A stretch of 64,000 bases of DNA from positions 280,061 through 344,060 of the forward strand of contig WHVD01000093.1 of the NCBI GenBank assembly GCA_015178975.1, read 5' to 3'. A model generated the notes under the pieces. The model was not told the DNA's origin. It did not search any database and was given only the letters and a program-made list of their open reading frames with translations. Positions 1-10,397 of the stretch are shown here, piece after piece. The DNA is from Hysterangium stoloniferum (lineage: Eukaryota > Basidiomycota > Agaricomycetes > Hysterangiales > Hysterangiaceae). Within the stretch, counting starts at the first letter, position 1. Every line of letters starts with the position of its first letter. The position numbers were made by a program, and so were the translations under genes.

Positions 1-1416
1 GCTCATTGTAAGGGTTTTGTTGCACACATTTTTAAAGTTCAAAATGGGTCCTAGTCACATGACTTTGTTTATAAAGTTCAACAAAGTCATGTGACCACTC
101 TTCCTCAATATATATAAGATGAAAGCAGCCAGTTGGAATCCCACAATCACCCTACTCACAATGAAAAAGCTCTCCTCCAGCCAAATCCAACATGTTCTTA
201 CTCTACTTGACTCTGGCATTTCTGGAGCTCAAATATGTTACCAAACTCATCTCAGCAGTGCCACCATCAGTTGTATTCACTCTGAGCATCACCCTGACCT
301 CCCCAAATGCTCTGGTGGCCATCCTACAAAACTTATCACAGCCAATATTGCCTATGCTAGAAGAATAATTTGCATGGGGAAGGTTGATAATGCCACACAG
401 GCAACCAAGAAACTTATAGACATCATCAATACTCCTATTACTTCACAAACAGTGTGTCACCACCTCAAAATCATAGGCATGAGGGCTGTGGTAAAGAGAA
501 AAAGGCCACTTCTCAAACCTCATCATTGGAAATCTCGATTGGAGTTTGCAGAAAGGCATTTGGAATGGACCCTGGAGGACTGGAAGAGGGTCATATGGTC
601 TGATGAGACTAAGATTAATAGGCTGAGATCAGATGGAGGGAAATATGTGTGGAAAAATGTGGGTGAGGGGTTAAATGATAGGTTAGTAGAGGGAACAGTC
701 AAGTTTGGAGGAGGAAACCTGATGATGTTGGGATGCATGGGCTGGGATGGGGTTGGGTTTGCAACCAAAATTGATGGGAGGATGGATGGTGAGCTTTATG
801 TGGGGATACTGGATGATGAACTCTAGCAAACCCTCAAATATTACAACAAAACAGTGGCTGACATTGTGTTTCAACATGACAATGACCCCAAACACACCAG
901 CAAAAAGGCCCAGAAATGGTTCACTGACCATGATGTTACAGTCCTCAAGTGGCTTGCACAATCTCCTGACATGAATCCTATTGAACATCTGTGGAATCAT
1001 GTCAAAAAGAAGCTGGGGGAGTATGCACAGCCTGCAAATAGTGTTCATGAACTGTGGGAGAGGGTGAAGAAGGTGTGGGAAGAGATTCCAAAGGAGGAGT
1101 GTCAGAAGCTTATTGAGAGTATGCCTAGAAGACTTGTAGCAGTGATTAGAGCAAAGGGGGGCCATACTAAATACTAATTTCTTGTAATAATAGTCTCAAA
1201 ATAGTGTGCAACAAAACCCTTACAATGAGCTATTGGTTTGTGTGTGATGTGGACTTACCAAATAAGGACATGATGCCTTGTGGCTGTGCATTTCTGGAAG
1301 GTATGATGTTGAAGTATATTACATAATATTTTCAGCAATTTACAGAATTTATTTCTGGAGAAATAGCCATGTCTTTCAAAAAGTGCAAAACATTGAAAGG
1401 GTTTTGTTGCCTACTG
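1..1416 (+). mobile_element. Tc1/mariner-type DNA transposon, copy 1 (left end outside window)
   Basis: A DD34E-type Tc1 element. The right terminus is at 1391-1416 and reads CATTGAAAGGGTTTTG..CTACTG, so the inverted repeat begins CAGTAGGCAACAAAACCC, followed by TA at 1417-1418. A second, internal copy of the repeat in the opposite direction lies at 1204-1230 and its mirror lies at 1-27, so the window starts inside the left end. The outer left terminus, expected roughly 185 bp further left, is not in the window. The transposase inside is broken by one stop codon, so this copy cannot move by itself. An alternative reading takes 1-1230 as the complete element; I prefer the longer one because the CAGT..TA end and copies 2 and 3 show the same double-repeat layout. 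Confidence 0.85.
161..1177 (+). pseudogene. Tc1-family transposase with a single in-frame stop
   Basis: Encodes a cut-and-paste transposase of the Tc1 family. One frame runs from ATG 161 (an upstream ATG at 119 is also in frame) to 1177, interrupted only by TAG at 824-826. The first catalytic Asp is in WSDETKIN, the second in FQHDNDPKH, and the Glu in SPDMNPIEHLW, with the usual Tc1 spacing. An N-terminal helix-turn-helix region (about residues 1-110) precedes the catalytic core. The stop falls between the first and second catalytic residues, where related copies have an ordinary codon, and one base change (TAG from CAG) could explain it. That makes this the least decayed transposase in the window. 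I chose ATG 161 because the proteins of copies 2 and 3 begin at the equivalent point. Confidence 0.85.
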
Positions 1417-1476
1417 TATAGCTGAAAGTTAATGAGGTGATCAGCAGTGGGATGGTGTAATGGTTTTAAGTCAATG

Positions 1477-2323
1477 TGTTAGGAACTCTTAAGGGTGTGT
1501 ACACAGAGGGTTTCCGGAGAAACCCACAGGAAATCCGGTAGGACTTGGCTTCAGCTTATTGGCTGCACCCTCGCGAGATCATGTTGTCCAATTTCAAACA
1601 GGCAGACGGGAAACCCAGGGAGTCCAGGTGGAGTTCGTGGGTCGAGGGGTCATAGGTCAGAGGTTGTGGGTCGAGAGGTCGGGGAGTCGAGATAAATAAG
1701 TCAGAGGTTAAGAGATAGATGTGTCAGAGCCCGTGGGCTCTGACTAGTGAGAATGGTGTAATTCAGAGAGGAGTTTAGAGTGGAAAATGTACTAGATTAC
1801 TGGGGAGAATCTAAGCTGATTTTCTGACTGTATTGTATGTACAACATCTGCCAGACTATATAGACTGTGGAATGAATAACATACCAAATCCAGTAATAAT
1901 GAAATGAAACTAGCAAAACATAAAACAGGATAAGTAAACACCAAATTTGGTGTTAGGAATGGGACAGAACGGAGTGGAGTCCAAATCATGACAAATCATA
2001 AACCATAATGGGAAACGGAGCGGGAGCAGAGTCCGAATTGTGACAGGTCATTTGACTAAAATGGGAATGGGGCTCAGTTAGAGGGATGACGGGTTTTCTG
2101 AGCGGGGTCCAGTGACTGATGCGTGGGACAGAGTCAGACATAGACAGGGATGGAGTCCAGTGAGTATTCCGGTGACTGATACATAATGTAACGAAGTCGG
2201 ATGTGGACAAGTCTGATGTACAGAGTCCGGCAGGAATTCCGGTAAACTGACAATTGGTGCATTATAGGGCGTGGGTGCGTATAAGTTAGTACCTGGAGTC
2301 CAGCAGGAATTCCAGTTGTAACA
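1477..2323 (-). repeat. LTR family A, decayed copy (antisense)
   Basis: Begins TGTTAGGAACTC and ends AGTTGTAACA. It aligns throughout with the clean LTR copies at 15381-16220 and 21743-22630, including the shared box AGGACTTGGCTTCAGCTTAT near 1540. Orientation is antisense to the gypsy element that owns this LTR type. No matching 5-bp duplication is seen. Many CpG sites of the younger copies appear here as TpG or CpA, so this is an older copy. Confidence 0.7.
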
Positions 2324-2347
2324 GGAACCATCATTTCAGAACCCAAC

Positions 2348-3679
2348 TGTTACACTCAGGGCTTATGGGCAGGTATTTAGGGAAACTCACAGATGTTCTG
2401 GGGACAGGTAGGACTTGGCTTCAACTTATGTGCTGCACCCTTGCATGATTGTCAGGTCCAATTTCAGACAGAAAGGTACAGAATACCTGGGGGTCCAGGA
2501 ATATGCAAAGTGATGAGTTGGGAAGCCTGTGGGCTCCAGGAATACACTGGTGCTGTAAGGGGACCTTCACTACAAGATCTCCCAATACCCTATCCCCAAC
2601 CTCATTTTCCCCTATGCCAGATGCTCCACCCTTTTTCAGTTTTATTCCCTCATGGATTAAGTATGTATTATGCCCTTACACAGACATTCAACCATCATCC
2701 CCATATTTCCCTCTTCTATTCCAGTCACCAGCTCTCTGTCCTAATAGTTCAGCAATATGTAAACCAGTGGACAGATAAGCTAAGCACCAGGAAAGCCTTA
2801 GCTCCAAAAATTTTTCAGTAGAGGCTTATTTTATCTAAACTTTGCCAATCACTCATTGGATCCTTAACTGAGTTAAAGTTGGTTAAGGAGCTAACAAACT
2901 TTTGGATCCTTAAAGATCCATAACCAAGTTGAAATTGGTTAAGGAACCAACAACATGTGATTGCAGAGTTTAGAAGTTAATGAACTTTTGGATCCTCAAA
3001 TGATTCCTTACCAATTTTAACTCTTATAACAATTCAATGGATGATCGTTGGAGTTTATATAAAATAAGGCTCTACTAAGGATCCTAAATTATTTTGGAGA
3101 GGGGGGTTATCCTGGTGTCTGTAAGTCTTTATCTCTCTCTCACAGTATGACCCACCCAGGTACTGTATCCTGGACCCCTTAGATGCTTGGAGATCTTGTC
3201 CCAATCTGCCCTTGAACCTGGTTGACATCTGGTTTATTATGTCCCCTGTGCCTGTTCCTGTTTCATCCTGGCCTTGTCCCCAGTATGGACACCCCTTCCT
3301 TGTTTCATGTTTGCCCATTTTGTCTTTTCTCCAACCAGTGTAGTACAATAATCTTTAATTCTATATAGTCTAGCCTATGCATGTACTTACAATCCAATTA
3401 GAAAATCAACTTAGTATACCTCTAGTACCCTACCAGTTAGTTTTTGGTTTGGGCCTGTATATTCTTGGAACCTGCAGGTTGTCCCACTTGACCTTTCCTG
3501 CCATTCTCAAGCCTTTGGACTTCCCATCTTGATCATCTCTTATATTCTGGGACCCCACAGGTTATCTGCTTACCCCTGTCTGAAATAGGGTACAACAATC
3601 ATGTGAGGATGCAGCACATAAGTCAAAGCCAAGTCCTATCTGCCATCCAGAACCCTGCCCATAAGCCCTGAGCTTAACA
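2348..3679. repeat. Decayed LTR fragments in opposite orientations
   Basis: 2348-2560 resembles the start of an LTR A-like repeat (TGTTACACTCAGGG, then the conserved AGGACTTGGCTTCA box). About 3100-3679 is a related copy in the other direction, ending GAGCTTAACA. Between them, 2850-3050 has repeated GGATCCTTAA and GGTTAAGGA motifs that could be a small MITE or satellite fragment. I see no gene here; the open frames present are short and match nothing I recognise. Confidence 0.5.
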
Positions 3680-3749
3680 GTCATACCCTGCTATTTTTAG
3701 TGTAGTAAGTAGATAGGGCCACACCTCACAGAAAGGAATCCTTAGATGG

Positions 3750-4396
3750 TGTTAAGTGTGGGGGTCATGGGGGGGTCTCCAGGGGAAACCTGTGGAAGTT
3801 CCAGGGAAGGACTTGGCTTCAGCTTATGTACTGTGCCCTCACAAGATTGCATTGTCCAACTTCAGACAGGAGCAGATGGGAAACCCATGGATTCTGAGAA
3901 TATGCTGAGGCAGATACTAAGTTGAGGCTAAGTTGATTTTCTAATCAGATTGTAAGTACAGATAGTAGCTAGACTATATAGACTAGTAGATTATTGTACT
4001 ACATATCCAGAGAGACAAAAGACATAACAGGCATACAATAAGACAATAAACCAGATGTCAAATTGATCAGGAAACAAGGGGCAGACTGAACCAGATGTCA
4101 AATGGGCAAAGACAGATTATATTGGGGACAAAATCACAGCCTAAACTCTTGTTCAAAGTCTGCCAGGAGCTAAATAAAGGGATTCCAATGGAGCAGTGGT
4201 GCTTTGTTACACTGTGGGATGGCATGTGGGGGGTGTGGGGCATCAGAAATGGGGGATATGGTGTGTAGGGGTCCCCTGAAGGGTGGGGTAATGTGTCATC
4301 ATGAGGGAAAATGGCACATGTTGGGGCACACCAGGGGGGTGGGGTGGTGCAGCATGTGGTGGGGTTGTGGAAGTGTTCAGAGTCCCAAGGTGTGAC
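3750..4396 (-). repeat. LTR family A-like, decayed copy
   Basis: Starts TGTTAAGTGTGG, carries the conserved box GGACTTGGCTTCAGCTTAT near 3809 and the (CTGATTTTCT-like) core with GTAAGTACA near 3950, and ends GTGTGACA at 4396. It is strongly diverged and CpG-poor, and I find no target duplication. Confidence 0.5.
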
Positions 4397-4460
4397 AGTA
4401 TCCTCAATAGGATATTATTGGTCTCAGATCTGGAGTCTTGGAGCTCTGTGAGTGTGCACC

Positions 4461-4712
4461 TGTTAGGATCCCCATTGTTTTGGACCCCTGCAACCTGTTT
4501 CCCTTTGTCATCTCACTGTCAGAACCCTGCCCATGGTACACCATCTGCAGTGCTCCCAACACTTGTTTCATTATAGTTTTGATCCTTTTAGCCTTCCATT
4601 CTGTCTCTGTCCCATTCACTCCCCCATCACTGTCTCCCTGTATACATCTCACTTGCCACCTCAGACTGTTTTAGTATTGTTTAGTATTTTACATTTAGTC
4701 TTCCCACCTTGT
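4461..4712 (+). repeat. LTR family D, 5' fragment
   Basis: Matches the first third of the complete family D LTR at 53401-54129: start TGTTAGGATCC, then TTGGACCCCTG, the pyrimidine-rich stretch, and TTGCCACCT..TAGTATTG. It is cut off where LTR A sequence begins near 4713. Confidence 0.55.
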
Positions 4713-5883
4713 CATCGGACTCTGCTGGAACCTGTGCACATCAAAGCCTGTCTATTTCCAACCCCATTCTATGCACCAGTCACCAGGCTCTGCCCAGATA
4801 ACCTGACAGCTCTCTAACTGAGCCCCATTCCCATTATGGCTTGTACTTATTGACGTCTTGGATCATGTGTAGGACCAGCGACTCCGGAGCAATTCGACAT
4901 GATTTTACAAGGTTATCACGCCGTTCTGGACCAACCTGCCGCACTTTTTCCTGGCGAACTTTATGAGGCGTACCCTGATGCGAAGTTTATATTGGTAAGT
5001 GTCGTTGCTGTGATGGTCAAAGAGTCACATAAACGATAAGATATATTTCTCCTAAAGACGACACGAGATCCAGACAAGTGGGTCACCAGCACACAAAAAA
5101 CAATATTTCCGGCAATTGAATTAATGCAGCAGATGGAGCCTGAGGATCGGACGCCTCTAGAAGAATTTTTCGTTATATGGCATCGCGACCATGTCTGTAT
5201 GTGATCTGTATCATTAGCGATTTGTATTCTCATATTGGAATACAGTAAAGAAATTTTACAGTCAAGATGCTTTCACTAATTCGAAGCGGATCATTTTGGA
5301 GCATAATGAGAAGGTTAAAAGAATTGTCCCTGAAGAAAAGCTTCTTGTGTATGAAGTTGGGGAAGGTTGGACCAGGCTGTGTCAGTTTTTGGAAGTGTAA
5401 GAGGTTCTCAATAAAATAGAATTAATGGCTGACGTGAAATACCTAATGATCTGTCATGTTTTGGACTCTGCCTCCATTCCGTTCCACCTCTAACACTTAA
5501 TTTGGTGTTTACTTATCTTGTTTCATGATTACTTGTTTGGATCTCATTATTACCAGATTTGGTATTGCATACATACAGTCTATCTAAACTACCTAATGTT
5601 GTACATACAATCCAGTCAGAAAATCAACTAAGTTTTCAGACTAAGTCCTCCCCCAGTTACTTAGCACATACCCACTCCATCCCCATCTCACAACACTATC
5701 GACCTCATCAGAGCCTGTGGGCTTTCTGACTGGTCCCTGTTCCATCCTCATCTCTCATATCACCATGCTCACTATTGACCTCGTCGGAGCCCATGGGCTT
5801 CCCAACTGGTCTTTCAACCTATCAACCCTTTATCCATGGGTTTCTCCAGAAACCCTCTGCTAAGCTCTGCATGCACCTTAACA
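4713..5883 (+). repeat. 5' LTR (family A, sense), truncated and split by a host gene fragment
   Basis: 4713-4840 matches 52180-52300 of the complete LTR at 52091-52798, and about 5447-5883 matches its continuation (CTGTCATGTTTTGGAC, TTGGTGTTTACT, GGTATTGCATACAT, then the 3' end CCTTAACA). The two pieces are contiguous in the reference copy, so about 600 bp of foreign sequence sits inside this LTR. The first roughly 90 bp of the LTR are missing. Gag starts 36 bp after the LTR end. Confidence 0.7.
4862..5400 (+). pseudogene. Fragment of a fungal sulfotransferase-like (P-loop NTPase fold) gene
   Basis: Three exon pieces read in phase through two well-formed introns: exon to 4994, intron 4995-5057 (GTAAGT..AAG), exon 5058-5196, intron 5197-5245 (GTATGT..CAG), exon 5246-5400. 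The protein shows ELYEAYPDAKFIL, then TTRDPDKWVTS, then KLLVYEVGEGWTRLC, the pattern of the fungal family often annotated as P-loop NTPase or Sulfotransferase_4 (AYPDAKVILTVRDPDKW is its hallmark). The N-terminal part with the sulfate-donor binding loop is missing and the protein stops early at 5398-5400. It sits inside a gypsy LTR, so it is a displaced gene relict rather than a resident gene. Introns are present, so it was not copied from mRNA. Confidence 0.7.
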
Positions 5884-5918
5884 GTATTTTCTGACCTGGA
5901 CTCACAGATTGTGTCAAT

Positions 5919-7178
5919 ATGCCACCAAGAAGAAAAGCACCCATACAGGAATTGTTACCTGGACCCTCGACTCTTCATTCCCCACTTACTTTGTATACCA
6001 GCCAGACACTCACAAACCAGCCAGATGCCACAGATGAACCCCATATTGAAGAAGTCCCAGAAAACCTGGATGAATCTGAGCACAAGGACAAGTCCATGGC
6101 CCCCAACAAGGGCAAAGGTGTCAAAAATTCCCCATCTAACGATTGACTGCCACTTTCAGATCCCACTTCCAAGTTGTTAGCAATCACTTTAGAAAGATTG
6201 ATGAATCACATGCTTGGAGAAGGCAATAAAAAGGATCTGGAACCTCCATAGTTAAAAGTCAACACTCCAGAACCCTTTATGGGTTCCAACCCCAACAAAC
6301 TTTCCACCTTCCTCATGCAATGTCACTTCAATTTCCACAATTGATCTGCCACATTCTCCATGGACTCCCAAAAAGTCAATTATGCACTCTCACACCTCTC
6401 AGGATCCGCATTGAAATGGTTCAAACTGGCTTTTAGTGGACTTTCCGAGGAAGAGCTGACCTGGCTTGAAGATTGGAATGCTTTTGTTGAGGAGCTAGAA
6501 ACAAACTTTGGCCCATATTACCCGACCAGAGAAGCCGAGAATAGCCTCACCAATCTTCATATGAAGGACAGCCAGCACATCACAGACTACATTGTCCAAT
6601 TCAACAATCTTGCAGCTCATTGTCAGTGGGGTGATCCCACTCTCCACCACCAGTTCTATACTGGTCTGCCATCCTGCCTGAAGGATGAAGTCTCAAAAGG
6701 TGAAGATGGCAAACCAAAAACACTGTCCCGTATGTGCCTCAAGGCTCAAAATGCAGATGTACACTATTGGGAACATCACATGGAAGTTGCCCATGAGACC
6801 TCTGTGGACAAGGCCAACAAGTTCATGGCCAACAAGCCCAACAACAACACCCCATCCACCAGCAACCAAAACTCCACGCACTCTGATTGGAAGAATGACA
6901 AGAAGTCTTCCAACAACAACAACAAAGGTCAACAGTCCAGCAAGCAAACTGGAAAATCTGACCTTACAGGCAAGCTTGGACCTGATGGCAAACTTAACCC
7001 ACAGGAAAGGCAGTGGCATATGGACAACAGCCTTTGTCTCTTGTGCAGAAAACCCAGTCATCGAGTTCTGGAATATCTGTTGGTGAAAGTAAACTCTGCA
7101 AAAGGTTGTACAGCCAAGATTTCCTCCACAGAATCCCCATTGAAAGACAAACCAGCTTCCAACCCAAAAAAAGAGTAA
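5919..7178 (+). pseudogene. gag: Gypsy gag polyprotein (three in-frame stops)
   Basis: Structural capsid protein of the retrotransposon. The frame starting at ATG 5919 is broken near 6144, 6250 and 6343, then stays open to 7178. The capsid core is clear: ALSHLSGSALKWFKL, then NFGPYYPTREAE, then DYIVQFNNLAAHCQW and FYTGLPSCLKDEV, which match the Retrotrans_gag family. A polar Asn/Lys/Ser linker follows, then a damaged zinc knuckle (CLLCRKPSHRVLEY) in which the last Cys is Tyr. Gag and pol are in different frames, joined near 7100-7180. Confidence 0.85.
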
Positions 7179-8380
7179 GCAACCCCATGGATTCCACATG
7201 GGTTGGGGGTTGCATTATCTCTCCACACATTCATGAGTTTACTTGTCTTAATGCATCTGCTCTTTTGAACTCTGACTCATTTTTTATTAAACTTATGTCT
7301 AATATGATCCTGAAATCCATTTTTTCAGCACTCATAGATTCTGGCTTGACTCATTGTTTTTTAGACACAAAGTTCATAAAAGAAATTCTGTGGTCAACTT
7401 ATCCAATAAACCCAGTTAGATTCTGACTTTTCAATGGCACAAGTAATTTGGTTATCACCCAAGCTTGCAACCTATCTATCCAGTTCCTGTGTGGAACATC
7501 TCAGTTGGTCACTTTCTATGTGACCCAGTTAGACTCAAGTTGCTGGGTTGTCCTAGGACATAACTGGCTTATCTGATACAATCCATTGATTGACTGGGTA
7601 TCAAACAGTATAACTTTTTGGACACCCACAGCACCCAAGACAACTGTATCTGACACGGCCTCCACGACACCCATGGCCTTCCACTGGAGGCACCCCAAGA
7701 TTTTTGGAGTTGCAAAACCTTCAGAAAATCTTGCTATTTGGCCAAATTTGCTAAGCATTCTTTGAACTGGAAAAACTGTTTGAAAATCTTGAGTTTTAGT
7801 AGGTTTTTCTGAGGACAAAAATTGTATCTGAAAACCCTAACAATGTTGATCAGGAAATTCTAAGGAAACGTTGTTGGAAATAGCCTATTTTCTGTGGATT
7901 TTCTAAATAGGAAAATTCTTAAAAAACCCTGGGTTTTGTTAGGGTTTTTCCACCCAACAGAATTCTATGAAAACTGTAATAATTTGCCTAGAGAAATCAA
8001 TTGAAAACCACATATTTCTACTCAATTTTTCTGCTCAGGGAATTGGGTGAAAACTGTAATTTTTTGCCAGGAAAATCTTGTGCCAAGACAAAGTTTTGTT
8101 AATGTTTTGTCAAGGGGAAAACCATAATGAAATTGACAATTTAATTATATGGGAAATCATTGAATAATTATAGATTTCAATAAGATTTTCCTTGGCCACA
8201 AACACTATGGAAATTCAAAAAATGTGTTGGTGAAATCTTGAAGAAATTAACATTTTCACATGAGTTTCTTAAAGGTTTTTCAAGATGAGAAACCTTGAAC
8301 TGATTTTTCCTGATTGAGCATGATTCACAATTGTTTGGAATGGTACAGTGGGATTCACAAATATTTAAGAGGATTGTTTT

Positions 8381-10397
8381 AGATTCAGGTAGATTCTTTT
8401 AGATTCAGATAGATTCTTTTAGATTCAGATAGATTCTTTGAGATTCTTTTAGATTCAGGTAGATTCTTGTAGATTCAGATAGATTCAGATAGATTCAGAT
8501 AGATTCTTTTAGATTCACATAGATTATTTTAGATTCAGGTAGATTCTTGTAGATTCAGATAGATTCTTTTAGATTCAGATAGATTCCTTTAGATTCACAT
8601 AGATTCAGATAGATTATTTTAGATTCAGGTAGATTCTTGTAGATTCAGATAGATTCTTTTAGATTCAGATAGATTCTCTTAGATTCATATAGATTCACAT
8701 AGATTCTTTTAGATTCACATAGATTATTTTAGATTCAGGTAGATTCTTGTAGATTCAGATAGATTCTTTTAGATTCAGATAGATTCTTTTAGATTCTCTT
8801 AGATTCAGATAGATTCTTTTAGATTCACATAGATTCAGATAGATTCTTTTAGATTCACATAGATTCTTTTAGATTCAGGTAGATTCTTTTAGATTCTTTT
8901 AGATTCTTTTAGATTCAGGTAGATTCTTTTAGATTCAGATAGATTCAGATAGATTCAGGTAGATTCTTGTAGATTCAGATAGATTCAGATAGATTCAGAT
9001 AGATTCTTGTAGATTCAGATATATTATTTTAGATTCAGGTAGATTCTTGTAGATTCAGATAGATTCTTTTAGATTCAGATAGATTCCTTTAGATTCACAT
9101 AGATTCAGATAGATTGTTTTAGATTCACATAGATTATTTTAGATTCAGGTAGATTCTTGTAGATTCAGATAGATTCTTTTAGATTCACATAGATTCAGAT
9201 AGATTCTTTTCGATTCAGATAGATTCTTTTAGATTCACATAGATTCTTTTAGATTCACATAGATTCTTTTAGATTCACATAGATTCTTTTAGATTCACAT
9301 AGATTCAGATAGATTCTTTTAGATTCTTTTAGATTCACATAGATTCAGATAGATTCACATAGATTCAAATAGATTCTTTTAGATTCACATAGATTATTTT
9401 AGATTCAGGTAGATTCTTGTAGATTCAGATAGATTCAGATAGATTCAGATAGATTCAGATAGATTCAGATAGATTCTTTTAGATTCACATAGATTCACAT
9501 AGATTATTTTAGATTCAGGTAGATTCTTGTAGATTCAGATAGATTCTTTTAGATTCAGATAGATTCTTTTAGATTCTCTTAGATTCAGATAGATTCTTTT
9601 AGATTCACATAGATTCAGATAGATTCTTTTAGATTCACATAGATTCTTTTAGATTCAGGTAGATTCAGGTAGATTCTTTTAGATTCACATAGATTCAGAT
9701 AGATTCTTTTAGATTCACATAGATTCAGATAGATTCTTTTCGATTCAGATAGATTCTTTTAGATTCACATAGATTCTTTTAGATTCACATAGATTCAGAT
9801 AGATTCTTTTAGATTCTTTTAGATTCACATAGATTCAGATAGATTCACATAGATTCAAATAGATTCTTTTAGATTCACATAGATTATTTTAGATTCAGGT
9901 AGATTCTTGTAGATTCAGATAGATTCACATAGATTCAGATAGATTCAGATAGATTCAGATAGATTCAGATAGATTCTTTTAGATTCACATAGATTCACAT
10001 AGATTCTTTTAGATTCACATAGATTATTTTAGATTCAGGTAGATTCTTGTAGATTCAGATAGATTCTTTTAGATTTAGATAGATTCTTTTAGATTCAGAT
10101 AGATTCTTTTAGATTCTCTTAGATTCAGATAGATTCTTTTAGATTCACATAGATTCTTTTAGATTCAGGTAGATTCAGGTAGATTCTTTTAGATTCACAT
10201 AGATTCAGATAGATTCTTTTAGATTCTTTTAGATTCAGATAGATTCTTTTAGATTCACATAGATTCAGATAGATTCTTTTAGATTCACATAGATTCAGAT
10301 AGATTCACATAGATTCAAATAGATTCTTTTAGATTCACATAGATTATTTTAGATTCAGGTAGATTCTTGTAGATTCAGATAGATTCAGATAGATTCT
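8381..10397 (+). repeat. Left minisatellite arm: 10-bp units AGATTCNNNN
   Basis: About 200 tandem units of exactly 10 bp. The hexamer AGATTC is nearly fixed and the remaining four bases come from a small set (AGAT, TTTT, ACAT, AGGT, TTGT; occasional AGATTATTTT). Every unit keeps the same phase for 2 kb, so all length changes were whole-unit steps. Multi-unit blocks recur within the arm, for example around 8730-8860 and 9510-9640, showing segmental amplification. Confidence 0.95.
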
